A stretch of 64,000 bases of DNA from Oscillospiraceae bacterium (GTDB taxonomy: Bacteria; Bacillota; Clostridia; Oscillospirales; Oscillospiraceae): contig CAJTGJ010000004.1 in the NCBI GenBank assembly GCA_910575695.1, positions 1 to 64,000 on the forward strand, read 5' to 3'. A program made the translations under genes and the position numbers. Position 1 is the stretch's first letter. Each line of letters begins with the position of its first letter. Positions 55,683-64,000 of the stretch are shown here, piece by piece. The notes below the pieces were generated by a model. The model was not told the origin of the DNA. It did no database searches and saw only the letters and a list, made by a program, of their open reading frames with translations.

Positions 55683-56581
55683 CGCCCACCCCGCCTTTTC
55701 GCCGGAAATTCCAGCCGCCGTCCCTGCTCAGGCCGGAGCGCGGCAAAGATGGATTCCCGGTTACGCTTCACCTCGTAGTCCGTCGCGCCGCCCTGGGTAA
55801 TGGTGGCGGTATGCAGGTTACGGATGCCGTGGGCGGCTACCCGTCCAAAAAAACAGCCGTCCAGTGTCGCGTTCAAAAAGCCCACGCCATCCAATTCGCA
55901 GTCAACGGTATTGCAGGATGTCAGGCGCGCTTTCTGGAACGAAACATTTCGCAGGGTACTGTCGTGGAAATGGGTGTGTGCGATAGATGCATCAAAGAAC
56001 GTGGCGTACTGTATGGCGCAGCTTTGAAATTCGGAGCTAAAAATGCTTACCCCGTCAAAGGTGGCCTCCCTGACCCGGCACACGGAAAAGGTGCAGTCGC
56101 TGAAAGTGGAGAAATTAAAATCCGTGTGGTCGGGTATGCAGTAGAACGTTACCCGGTCAAAGTAGGTTTCGCGGAAAAAGTTGGGGGGAAACCCTGCCTT
56201 GGCTGCGCAGTCATAAAGCCGCTGGCTGACGATTTTTAGCTTGCGGCCTATGGGTGAGTCAAACGTCCGATATTTGTACTGCTTGTCGCTGCTCTTGGTG
56301 TAGGGCTGGGTCAGAAGCTCCTTTTGTGTCAAAAACGCCTGTATCTCCCGGCTGATTTCCTCCACCCTCTGAGCGTAGTCCTCGCCGCCTGTATTCCGCA
56401 GTCCAATTAAAAAAGCGTCCACTGTCCGCTCTGTCCGGCCCTGCAAAATGTCGTTGATCGTCCGTACCGTTTGGGCGCGATTCATGCCGTTGTAGTGCTG
56501 CGGCCTCATATCTTCCAAAAGGTCAGCGGCCCGGATGCTGATTTGATGGCTTCCCATCACTTTTCTATGCTCGTCTATCAT
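55679..56581 (-). CDS. Pentapeptide-repeat-like protein A of ICE-2
   Basis: A 300-residue protein. The N-terminal 120 residues are helical (DILQGRTERTVDAFLIGL, a domain also present in its neighbour). The middle, about 140-260, is a degenerate pentapeptide-repeat helix: repeating hydrophobic-Phe/Leu-positions every five residues (TDFNFSTFSDCTFSVCRVREATFDGVS). It ends in a basic tail. ATG at 56581 after AAAGGAGGCGAAT. It overlaps virD4 by 4 nt and so is part of the transfer operon. The helical N-terminus with a short HTH-like part suggests a regulator or DNA mimic, but neither is shown. Confidence 0.65.
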   Translation of the reverse strand: MIDEHRKVMGSHQISIRAADLLEDMRPQHYNGMNRAQTVRTINDILQGRTERTVDAFLIGLRNTGGEDYAQRVEEISREIQAFLTQKELLTQPYTKSSDKQYKYRTFDSPIGRKLKIVSQRLYDCAAKAGFPPNFFRETYFDRVTFYCIPDHTDFNFSTFSDCTFSVCRVREATFDGVSIFSSEFQSCAIQYATFFDASIAHTHFHDSTLRNVSFQKARLTSCNTVDCELDGVGFLNATLDGCFFGRVAAHGIRNLHTATITQGGATDYEVKRNRESIFAALRPEQGRRLEFPAKRRGGR

Positions 56582-56601
56582 ATTCGCCTCCTTTAAGAAA
56601 G

Positions 56602-56634
56602 CGGAAATGCGTCTCACGGTGAGACGCATTTCCG
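56602..56634. repeat. 27-bp palindrome, copy 7, extended to 33 bp
   Basis: 16-bp perfect arms (56602-56617 / 56619-56634) with a central G, 21 nt upstream of the start of pentapeptide-like gene A. Confidence 0.92.
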
Positions 56635-56716
56635 GCTCAAAATTGGTGCTGGGAAAACCGCGCTCCAGCCCAGGGGGGCGCTCTCGCGTTTGACCGGGGC
56701 GCGGGTATGCTGCCAT

Positions 56717-57610
56717 TCACCGCCTGGGGCCAGTCTGCTTTTTCGCTGGCCTCTTTAGCTGCTCCAAAAGGCGGGGCTGCAGGACGGAGAGAGCGGCTTC
56801 GCGGTTGCGCCACACTTCCTCCAGCGTGGCCCCCCTTTTGGTGATCGCAGCAGAGCGTAGATAGCGGATGTCACTGGCGGTTGTTCGGGTAAAAGAGCAG
56901 TCATCCAATGTTGCACATAAAAAGTCGAGGTGTTCTAATGTGCAGTCGCTCATGCCGCAGGACTTCATATGCGCCATCTGAAAACAGACATCTTTTAATG
57001 TACTGTCGTAAAAGCGGGTGTGTACGATAGTGGCCTCCCCAAAATTAACATTGTCCAGCGCACAGCTATGGAACTCACCGCCGTAAAAGGAACAGTGGCT
57101 AAAATCGACATACCCATTGATACGGCATACTGCAAAGGTGCAGAGATCGAATACGGAGTTACTGCAATACTGCCCATCCGGGAGGCAGTAAAGTGTTACC
57201 CGGTGAAAAAAGGAATCGCGGAAAAATCCCGCCGGAAAGCCGTCTTTTGCCGCTTGATCGTAAAGCTGCTGGTCGATCACTTTTCTCCCGTTGTGCATTT
57301 TATAGCTGTACTGAGCATCGCTGATTTTGGTGTATCCATGAGATAAAAGTGATTTTTGATGCTGGAAGTCCTGAACATACTGACGGAGCATGGCTCTGTC
57401 CTCGTCATAATCTTTCCAGCCTCCGCATACTGCGTCTACCTCGGCCAACAGCTCCCCAACCGTGCGTCCGCCCCGCCCTTGCAGAGTATCGTTTAGGGCA
57501 GGGACAATTTTTTCGTCATCCCCATATTTTTCGTGGTCGCACATGGAGAGGTAGTATTTCAGGCTTCGGCTGATGTCCAGGCTGCTCCGTACCGCCTTAA
57601 AGTCATCCAT
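56717..57610 (-). CDS. Pentapeptide-repeat-like protein B of ICE-2
   Basis: A 297-residue paralogue of the next gene. It has the same plan: helical N-terminus with ALNDTLQGRGGRTVGELLAEVD, the shared linker (YTKISDAQYSYKMHNGRKVIDQQLYDQAAKDGFPAGFFRDSFFHRVTLYC in part), and a degenerate pentapeptide-repeat helix (FDLCTFAVCRINGYVDFSHCSFYGGEFHSC in part), then a basic tail ending KKQTGPRR. The two differ in most positions but align throughout, so they come from an old duplication. ATG at 57610 after GGGGAGGAAACACT. It is 17 nt from the LPD28-like gene. Confidence 0.65.
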   Translation of the reverse strand: MDDFKAVRSSLDISRSLKYYLSMCDHEKYGDDEKIVPALNDTLQGRGGRTVGELLAEVDAVCGGWKDYDEDRAMLRQYVQDFQHQKSLLSHGYTKISDAQYSYKMHNGRKVIDQQLYDQAAKDGFPAGFFRDSFFHRVTLYCLPDGQYCSNSVFDLCTFAVCRINGYVDFSHCSFYGGEFHSCALDNVNFGEATIVHTRFYDSTLKDVCFQMAHMKSCGMSDCTLEHLDFLCATLDDCSFTRTTASDIRYLRSAAITKRGATLEEVWRNREAALSVLQPRLLEQLKRPAKKQTGPRR

Positions 57611-57627
57611 AGTGTTTCCTCCCCGGC

Positions 57628-58161
57628 TTACCGCTTGGGGCCAGTCCGCTTTTTGGGCTTCTGCGTTACGGCCTTGATCTTTGCCAAATTGAAGCCCCAA
57701 TCCTGCGGACGCATATCTTGGAGGCTCCCGCCCCACTGGACAGGGATGCTGGATTTGCAAAAGTCTCCAATCAGCCTCCGTTCAACGACACAGAATTTCT
57801 TGCCCTTTTCGGCCCCCCTGGGGGCAAAAGCAAAAGCGTGGGTTTCTGTCTCGTCGATGTAGTAGTAGGCCGGGCCGCTGGATTTGTCGGTTGCCAGTAA
57901 ATAATATTTTTCGTAGAACTCAGGCTCCCTGACATAATCCAGCGGCACATACTTCGCGCCGATCTGCTCCATACGCTCGGCAAATTCACAGATATGGTAG
58001 TGATAACCTCCAATATCTGTATGGTATTCGTCAATAAAGCGGCACACCCGTTCAGCCGGTTCCCGGTCGGGGTAGGTGATTCGGATGCGCCCTCCATCCG
58101 GGATATGGAACAGTGTTTGATAGTCGCTGTTGATAAAGCGGATATACTTTTTTTCAGGCAT
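57628..58161 (-). CDS. LPD28-like protein
   Basis: A 177-residue protein. The first 75 residues follow the pattern of the LPD28 polyvalent-protein-associated domain (FINSDYQTLFHIPDGGRIRITYPD, RFIDEYHTDIGGYHYHICEFAERMEQIGAKY). The remainder has a YYYIDE strand and ends in a basic KKRTGPKR, similar to the end of pentapeptide-like protein B (KKQTGPRR). LPD domains occur in large proteins injected or expressed early by conjugative elements and phages, often against host defences. ATG at 58161 after GGAGACTGCG. The family assignment is from memory. Confidence 0.55.
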   Translation of the reverse strand: MPEKKYIRFINSDYQTLFHIPDGGRIRITYPDREPAERVCRFIDEYHTDIGGYHYHICEFAERMEQIGAKYVPLDYVREPEFYEKYYLLATDKSSGPAYYYIDETETHAFAFAPRGAEKGKKFCVVERRLIGDFCKSSIPVQWGGSLQDMRPQDWGFNLAKIKAVTQKPKKRTGPKR

Positions 58162-58182
58162 CGCAGTCTCCTTTCCAAAAGG

Positions 58183-58215
58183 GGGAAATGCGTCTCACGG
58201 TGAGACGCATTTCCC
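58183..58215. repeat. 27-bp palindrome, copy 8, extended to 33 bp
   Basis: 16-bp perfect arms (58183-58198 / 58200-58215) with a central G, between the giant SpaA gene of ICE-2 (stop at 58226) and the LPD28-like gene (start at 58161). Confidence 0.92.
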
Positions 58216-58225
58216 GGTGGATTTC

Positions 58226-61200
58226 TTAATAGCCGGTCTTGGGCAGGGGCGTGGGCTTGCCGTACACGGTCGTTACCCAGCGGGACACGGCTTGTACCCA
58301 TACGCCGTTATGGGTTCCGCCCACGTCGGCCACATTCACAAAGCTGCTCCCTGCGGTCAGGCCGGACACGGCCTTGCAGTGGAGCATAGGGGCTTCCACC
58401 TGGCTAAAGCCTCCGGGGACCTGACCGAACACGAACATGATTTCGGTGACGCGCTCATTGGCCGCAAGGCCCAGGGCCGTGGGACTTGCGGCAAGCGTGT
58501 AGTTTCGGCTGGTGCTGAGACTGTCGGCCAGGGTGCGGTAGTCCCCGGTGTTGTTCACCTTATAGACAATCTTATAGGTTCCGGGGAAATTGTAGGTGCC
58601 GGTGACTACCTTATCCAGCCGGACGGCGGCGGGCAGGGTGTCCCGCCAATAGAAGGACTGGAGCATGACATTGCTGGTGTTGCCGATCCGGGAGAACACA
58701 TAGCGGACAGGCTGGCCGCTGGTGGCCTCCTTGGGGCCGGTCTTTTCGATGGAAACGCCGGTGGACAGGCTCTTGTTGGTAATTTCCAGCTTGACGATCT
58801 GGCCGCTGTACTCCAACACGGCGGTATAGGTTTCCGAGGACGCGCCGTAGTTGGCCGGGGCCTTTGTCTCCCGGATGGTGTAGCGGCCCAGGGGGAGGGC
58901 CTTGGAGGACGCGAGGCCGTTGGCCCCGGTTACAATGGTGTCCACCTTGTTCCCGTTGCGCTCGTTGTAAATCTCAAAGGTGGCCCCCTCCAGCAGTGTT
59001 CCGGCAGGCAGGCCGTTGGTGGGGTTGTAGTCCGCAGACTTCTTGATAATCTGGATTTGTCCCCGGACTGCGGTATTGGGCCAGGTAATGGTAGTACAGC
59101 CACCATACTGCACATAAATGGTCTTGGGCTGGGTGTCCAAAATGTACCCGTCCGCACATTCAATTTCCCGGATGGTGTACTTGCCGTCCGCAAGGCCCTG
59201 GTCGATATACACATAACCCTCGTTGTCGCTCTGATAGGTGCCCACGGGGTTCCCCTTGGCGTCGGAGAGCAGGAATGTCACGCCGTAGATGCCTTCGCCA
59301 GTGAGACTGTCCACCTTATGAATAAGGGCGCTGCCGGTCTGCCGGTTGGTGATCTCCAGTGTAGCCGTGCCGCCGTCCTTTACTTCGATTTGGTGGGGGG
59401 TATCGTCCAACTGATAGCCCTTGGCCGCTTTCAGCTCCGTCACCTGATACCATCCCTTTTCCGCTTCGGGCAGGGAAATAACGCCGTTTTGGTCGGTGGT
59501 ATAGGTGCCGACAATTTCCCCGTTGAGCTTGCGGATTTCAAACTGAACTCCCTTAATGCGCTCCCCGGTTTCCTCGTCCTTTTTGATGATGGTGAGGCCC
59601 CCGATTTTGGTGTTATACACGGTGATGGCCTGCGTGTCGCTGGCGTTTACCTTGACGGTCTGCGTCCTGGTTCCTTCGTCCATGACGTAACCGGGCAGGG
59701 GCTTGGTTTCGGTGATGACCAGCGTGCCCACCACGCCGGAAATGCGGATTTCGCCGTTGGCGTCGGTCTTATACAGGCCCTTGCTGGACAGGTGGCCGTA
59801 GTCATCGTCCAGGTAGGAGCCGTCCGAGTAGGTGATCTGGAACTCCACCCCGGCCAGCGGTTCCCCGGTCTGCTTGTCCAGCTTCTTCACCACGATGCAG
59901 CCCTGCTTCTGATTGTAAAAGCGGAGGGTCTGCGCCTCACCCACCTTGATTTTGATGGACTTGGGCGTAGTGTCGAGGACGTAGCCCTCCAATGTCTTGA
60001 TTTCCTTGGCGGTAATGGTTACGCCGGGTTCCAGGCCCTCAATCACAATGCGGCCATTCTCGTCGGTGATATACTCGCCGTTGGAGCTGCCTACCACCTG
60101 ACCATTGGACTCCGTTACCAGGAAAGTTACCCCTTTCAGCGGGTCCGTGGTTCCAGTAACGTATTTCTCAATGACCAGGGTTGTCTTGGGGTCATTCTCA
60201 AACGTCAAATCGTTGCCGCCATCAGTCCCGCCGTTGTTCCCGGTATTGCTGCCGCCCGTGCTGCCTCCCGTGCCGCTGGTGACACTGTTGGAGCCGTTGC
60301 GGACAATGATGGTCTGCGGGGTGGTGTTCAGCACGTATCCGCTGGGGACTTTGCTTTCGCTGACCACAACGGTACTGCCAGGAATGAGGCCGGATACGGT
60401 CACAGTACCGTCCTTGCCGGTGGTGTAGCGGCCCAGCACGGTCCCGTTGCCATCCTTAACAGTAAATTCCGTGCCGGGGACCGGCTTGCCGGTCACGGAG
60501 TCCAGCTTGGTCAGGGTCAAACTGCAAAGAGGCTCATTGAGAAACACAAGGGTCTGTGTGTCCTCCGGGTTGACGGTGACGGTCTGCGTCTGGGTGGACT
60601 GGTCGATCACATAGCCGGGAGCCGCCTTGACCTCCTTGGCAACAATAGTCCCGGTCACGCCGGAAACGCGGATTTCTCCCTTATCGTCGGTAGTATAGAG
60701 GCCATTGGAGGACAGATGCCCATTGTCATTGTCCACATAGCCGCCGGAGGCGTAGGTGAGTTGGAACTGCGCCCCGGCGATCAGATTGCCAGAAACACTG
60801 TCCTTTTTCTGGATGACCAGCGTACCGGCCTTTTTATTCCAAAACGTCAACTGCTGGACTTCCCCGGCCTTAATCAAAATGTCCTGGGGAGTGCCGTCGA
60901 GGACATAGCCCTCCACGGTCTTGATTTCCCTGGCGATAACGGTTGTGCCGGGTTCGATACCGTCCAGAACGATCTCCCCCGCCTTGTCGGTGTAATAGCA
61001 GCCGTCGTCCGGGCCAACAGCGGCCCCGGAGCCGTCTACCACCTTAAAGCACACGCCGCTCAAAGGCTCGTTCTCCGTGCCCTCAATGAACTTTCGGATA
61101 ATCAGGGTGGTGGCAGGCTCGTTGTCAAAAATCAGGCTGTTAGCAATGCCGGTACGGACAACGATATTTTTCGGGGTTTCGTCCTTGATATAGCCGGTGG

Positions 61201-64000
61201 GGGCCTTGCTCTCGGACACCACGATAGTGGCGTTGGGGGCCAGCCCGGAGACAGTCACAGTACCGTCCGTCCCGGTGATATACCGGCCATTGTTGGGGCC
61301 GATAGCCCTGCCCTCGCTGTCCCGGACCAGGAACTCCGCCCCTTTCAACGGCTTTTTGGTCACGGCGTCCCGTTTGAGGATGGTCAATGTGCAAAGAGGA
61401 TCGTCGTAAAAGCGGAGGGTCTGCGTGTCCCCGGCGTTGACCACAACCGTCTGCGGGGTGGGGTCCGCCTGATAATTGTCCGGGGCCTTGACCTCGGACA
61501 CCACATAGGTTCCGGGGAGCAGCTTGGACAGCACGATCTGGCCGCTGCGGTCGGTGGTGTAGAGTCCGTTGGAGCTGGTCAGGCCCTCGTTGTCCGGGGT
61601 CAGCTCCCCGTTGGCGTTAGTGATTTTGAACTGAGCGCCGGAGAGGGGCAGCTTGGTCACACTGTCGTACTTCTCCACGATCAGCCCGCCCTTGGGGGTG
61701 TTGGTGACAATGACCGTCTGTGTGTCGCCGTTGGCCCCAATGACCACGTTGGTGCTGGGGCTGTCCATGACATAGCCTGCCGGGGCTTTTGTTTCAGTCA
61801 GTACATAGGCCCCCGGCGCAAGATTGGTAATGCGGATTTCGCCGTTGCTGTCGGTGGTGAACAGGCCGTTCTGGGTCAATGTGGATGTGCCGATCACACC
61901 GTCCAGACCTACCTCACAGCCTGCGGCGGTAGCCACTCTGAACTCCGCGCCGGGGAGGGGCTGGCCGGTGAGACTATCCCGCTTCTGGATAATCAGACTG
62001 CCTTTCGGCTGGTTCTTAAAGGTGAGGGTAACGGTGCGGCCCTCCTTGATCTGCACGGTCTGGCTCTGGCTGTCGATGATAAAACCGGCAGGGGCGCGGG
62101 TTTCCGTTACTACCACGCTCTTGCCGGGTTTTAGCCCGCTAATGCGGATTTCGCCGTTCTCGTCGGTGCGGTATATGCCGTTGCTGTCCCCGATCAGGGT
62201 GCCGTCCGCGTACATGATTTTGAACTCGGCGTCCTGGAGTGTAATGCTGGGGTTGACGGAGCATACCTTTCTGATAAGCAAAATCCCGTCCGGGGAATTG
62301 TCAAAACGGACGGTAATGACACTCTGTTCCCCGCTGTCCGCCAGATACACCGTCTCGGAGGCGTTGATGATGGAATACCCGTCAGCCGGGTCTACTTCCT
62401 CCACCACATAGGTTCCGCTTTTCAGCCCTGTCCAAATGGCGGTGCCGTTCTTCCCGGTCACTTTCTGACCGATCACGGTGCCGCCTGTGCCGGAAGTCCC
62501 GCCCAGGTAGCGGAGCTGGAAGGTGCATCCCGGCAGGGCCTCATGGGTCACACTGTCGTATTTCTCCACAATAATTCCATTCAGCGGCTCATTCTGGAAA
62601 GTCAGGGTCTTGCTCTCGCCGCCGTGGATGATAACGCGCTGGGTGGTGGGTTCCTTCATCTGAAAGCCGGGGGCGGGGGCCACTTCGGTCACGGTGTACT
62701 CGCCGGGGTACATCTTCTTGCCCTGCTCATGCACCTTGATCTGACCGTTGGCGTCGGTGAAGATATACCCGTAGTCAATGGAGCCGGGAGCGTCCGCCGC
62801 CTCGCCGTTGCTGGTGTAGGTGACGTGGAACTTGGCCCCCTCGATGGGAGCGCCCGCCACACTGTCCTCCTTAAAAATCGTCAGCTCCGGGGCCTTGTGG
62901 TCCTTAAAGGTGACGGTTTTCTCATCGCCGGGGTTCAGGCTGACCGTCTGCTCCCGGTCGGCGTTCCTGCTGGGGAGGTAGTAGGGCGCGGGCACAGACT
63001 TCTCCGTGATTTTATAGGAGCCGGGGGCCAGCCGCAGGGAAACCGTTCCGTCCGCGCCGGTGGTCACATCGTTACGGTAGTCGCCGTCAATGGCCTCGAT
63101 GGTGAACACAGTGCCGGGGATAATATCATTTGTGTCAGCGTCAAGTTTGGCGATGGTCAAAAGGGGCTGCTTCAAATTATCGAAAATCAGCTCCCGTTCC
63201 TCGCCGGGGCCGAGGTAGATGGTCTGCATGGGTTCATCCCCCACCACATAGGGGTCCGGGACGGACTTCTCGATGATTTCATAACTGTCCACGGGGATAT
63301 TGGAGAGGACGGCCTTGCCGTCCAGCCCAGTGGTCATATCGTTGTGATAGCCGTAGTGGATGCCCTTGATCTCAAAGACGGTTCCGGGAATAACCTCCTT
63401 GGTCTGCGCGTCCCGCTTGAGAATGGACAGGCTGGGCAGCTTCTTATCCGCCGCCGTCACGGTGACAGTGCCGCCGCCGTTGATGGTGGCCTGATCCACA
63501 TGGGCGATAACCGGCTCAGTCAGTGTGGCATAGGGGGCCGGGGCGCTCACCTCCACAAAGGCGTACATCCCCTCGGTCACGTCCGTTACGGTGATGGAGC
63601 CGTCCGCTTTGGTGGCCTCCGTGCCGATGATCTGGCCGTCCTTGATGATGTTGAACACCGCGCCGGGGAGGGGGTTATCGCTGTCGTCCAGCTTAATCAG
63701 CTTGACTTTCACTTTGGCGTCATTTTCAAAGACAAGGGCGATGTCGGTCTTGCCGTCCCAGCGGAAGGTCTGCTTGGTCTTATTCACATCGGGGCTTTTG
63801 GTGTAGCCCTCCGGGGGCGTGACTTCCTCGGCGGTGTAGCTGCCGAGGGGCATATCCTTCCAGGGTACGTCGGTCAGGTAGCCGCCGGTTCCGGTGACAT
63901 ATGTGCCGGTAAAATCATTGTCCACGCCCTCAATTTTAATAACCGCTCCGGCCAGCCCCTTGGTGGGATCGTCCGCGTCCACCTTGCGGATGCTGCCCTC
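58226..64000 (-). CDS. Giant SpaA-repeat surface protein of ICE-2 (partial)
   Basis: The C-terminal 1924 residues of a second giant adhesin; the frame stays open to the window edge, so the N-terminus is missing. About 18 SpaA/Cna-B-like repeats are visible, starting LTIxKxDxxTGxPLxGAxF. The C-terminal domain (KTGPKEATSGQPVRYVFSRIGNTSNVMLQSFYWRDTLP in part) and the last residues TPLPKTGY correspond to those of the ICE-1 protein at 16628-23833; again nothing follows the sorting-like motif. Several middle repeats are very close in both proteins (for instance FIEGTENEPLSGVCFKVVDG), others differ. It is read first in this operon direction, just before palindrome copy 8 and the T4SS genes. Confidence 0.88.
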   Translation of the reverse strand, partial: EGSIRKVDADDPTKGLAGAVIKIEGVDNDFTGTYVTGTGGYLTDVPWKDMPLGSYTAEEVTPPEGYTKSPDVNKTKQTFRWDGKTDIALVFENDAKVKVKLIKLDDSDNPLPGAVFNIIKDGQIIGTEATKADGSITVTDVTEGMYAFVEVSAPAPYATLTEPVIAHVDQATINGGGTVTVTAADKKLPSLSILKRDAQTKEVIPGTVFEIKGIHYGYHNDMTTGLDGKAVLSNIPVDSYEIIEKSVPDPYVVGDEPMQTIYLGPGEERELIFDNLKQPLLTIAKLDADTNDIIPGTVFTIEAIDGDYRNDVTTGADGTVSLRLAPGSYKITEKSVPAPYYLPSRNADREQTVSLNPGDEKTVTFKDHKAPELTIFKEDSVAGAPIEGAKFHVTYTSNGEAADAPGSIDYGYIFTDANGQIKVHEQGKKMYPGEYTVTEVAPAPGFQMKEPTTQRVIIHGGESKTLTFQNEPLNGIIVEKYDSVTHEALPGCTFQLRYLGGTSGTGGTVIGQKVTGKNGTAIWTGLKSGTYVVEEVDPADGYSIINASETVYLADSGEQSVITVRFDNSPDGILLIRKVCSVNPSITLQDAEFKIMYADGTLIGDSNGIYRTDENGEIRISGLKPGKSVVVTETRAPAGFIIDSQSQTVQIKEGRTVTLTFKNQPKGSLIIQKRDSLTGQPLPGAEFRVATAAGCEVGLDGVIGTSTLTQNGLFTTDSNGEIRITNLAPGAYVLTETKAPAGYVMDSPSTNVVIGANGDTQTVIVTNTPKGGLIVEKYDSVTKLPLSGAQFKITNANGELTPDNEGLTSSNGLYTTDRSGQIVLSKLLPGTYVVSEVKAPDNYQADPTPQTVVVNAGDTQTLRFYDDPLCTLTILKRDAVTKKPLKGAEFLVRDSEGRAIGPNNGRYITGTDGTVTVSGLAPNATIVVSESKAPTGYIKDETPKNIVVRTGIANSLIFDNEPATTLIIRKFIEGTENEPLSGVCFKVVDGSGAAVGPDDGCYYTDKAGEIVLDGIEPGTTVIAREIKTVEGYVLDGTPQDILIKAGEVQQLTFWNKKAGTLVIQKKDSVSGNLIAGAQFQLTYASGGYVDNDNGHLSSNGLYTTDDKGEIRVSGVTGTIVAKEVKAAPGYVIDQSTQTQTVTVNPEDTQTLVFLNEPLCSLTLTKLDSVTGKPVPGTEFTVKDGNGTVLGRYTTGKDGTVTVSGLIPGSTVVVSESKVPSGYVLNTTPQTIIVRNGSNSVTSGTGGSTGGSNTGNNGGTDGGNDLTFENDPKTTLVIEKYVTGTTDPLKGVTFLVTESNGQVVGSSNGEYITDENGRIVIEGLEPGVTITAKEIKTLEGYVLDTTPKSIKIKVGEAQTLRFYNQKQGCIVVKKLDKQTGEPLAGVEFQITYSDGSYLDDDYGHLSSKGLYKTDANGEIRISGVVGTLVITETKPLPGYVMDEGTRTQTVKVNASDTQAITVYNTKIGGLTIIKKDEETGERIKGVQFEIRKLNGEIVGTYTTDQNGVISLPEAEKGWYQVTELKAAKGYQLDDTPHQIEVKDGGTATLEITNRQTGSALIHKVDSLTGEGIYGVTFLLSDAKGNPVGTYQSDNEGYVYIDQGLADGKYTIREIECADGYILDTQPKTIYVQYGGCTTITWPNTAVRGQIQIIKKSADYNPTNGLPAGTLLEGATFEIYNERNGNKVDTIVTGANGLASSKALPLGRYTIRETKAPANYGASSETYTAVLEYSGQIVKLEITNKSLSTGVSIEKTGPKEATSGQPVRYVFSRIGNTSNVMLQSFYWRDTLPAAVRLDKVVTGTYNFPGTYKIVYKVNNTGDYRTLADSLSTSRNYTLAASPTALGLAANERVTEIMFVFGQVPGGFSQVEAPMLHCKAVSGLTAGSSFVNVADVGGTHNGVWVQAVSRWVTTVYGKPTPLPKTGY

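Noticed and set aside
53507..56716. Protein N-termini containing MRLTVRRI (in frames starting at 53554 and 56716)
   Set aside because: These residues are translations of the 27-bp palindrome; good ribosome sites and family-like starts lie downstream at 53506 and 56581.
42523..58215. CRISPR array made of the palindromic repeats
   Set aside because: The copies are 1-4 kb apart with genes between them, there are no regular spacers, and no cas gene is present.

Overview
The window is about 64 kb of GC-rich, almost entirely accessory DNA from a gut-type Firmicute, most likely an Oscillospiraceae/Clostridiales relative. The grounds are strong AGGAGG ribosome binding sites with frequent TTG starts, and transfer genes of the kind found on Clostridioides difficile conjugative transposons (CD1108, CD1110, CD1115, PrgI, Maff2, PcfB). 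No rRNA, tRNA or obvious housekeeping gene is visible. It reads as one integrative conjugative element (ICE-1, about 5.4-34.6 kb) invaded by smaller elements, followed by genes of a second ICE-like module (ICE-2, about 42.5-64 kb).

Left edge to 5.4 kb: a mobilizable element (IME-A), read mostly leftward, with a recombinase stub, TnpW, a Cys-rich VLP protein, a relaxase and a MobC-like accessory protein. Divergent from these is a tetracycline efflux gene that I recognise as tet(40), with its own consensus promoter, a 22-codon leader peptide and competing leader hairpins. IME-A interrupts the maff2 gene of ICE-1.

5.4-16.1 kb: the coupling-protein gene virD4 of ICE-1 is in three pieces (15591-16068, 12940-12985, 6157-7408) that rejoin exactly into a 591-codon reading frame. 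A group II intron (12986-15590) and a second mobilizable element (IME-B, about 7409-12939) separate the pieces. IME-B carries a large serine recombinase, a MOBQ relaxase, DUF3847 and TnpW proteins, a repressor-like membrane regulator, a low-GC cargo gene and a recognisable RSF1010-like oriT.

16-34.6 kb (leftward): pcfB, then a 2401-residue secreted SpaA-repeat protein with an N-terminal thioester domain and a terminal LPKTGY, a secreted amidase, a sortase, a single-pass membrane protein, a PAPS-reductase-like protein, DUF3846, repA, DUF5348, parB, parA, a recombinase stub, small conserved ORFs, a dinG-type helicase and an XRE regulator. This is the replication, partition and surface-display half of an ICE.

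34.9-45.4 kb: an orphan OmpR-type regulator with a degenerate receiver, a 2258-residue S-layer-anchored protein, and a GHKL sensor kinase convergent with a LytTR regulator. 45.5-64 kb: SLOG, XRE and SWIM proteins, then the T4SS operon of ICE-2 (leftward: LPD28-like, two pentapeptide-like paralogues, VirD4, VirB2-like pilin, TrbL, MT-A70 methylase, PrgI, VirB4, CD1108 hydrolase), and the 3' part of a second giant SpaA-repeat protein that runs off the window. Eight copies of a 27-bp palindrome lie between genes from 42.5 to 58.2 kb and nowhere else that I could see; this is the most conspicuous structure the gene list does not explain.
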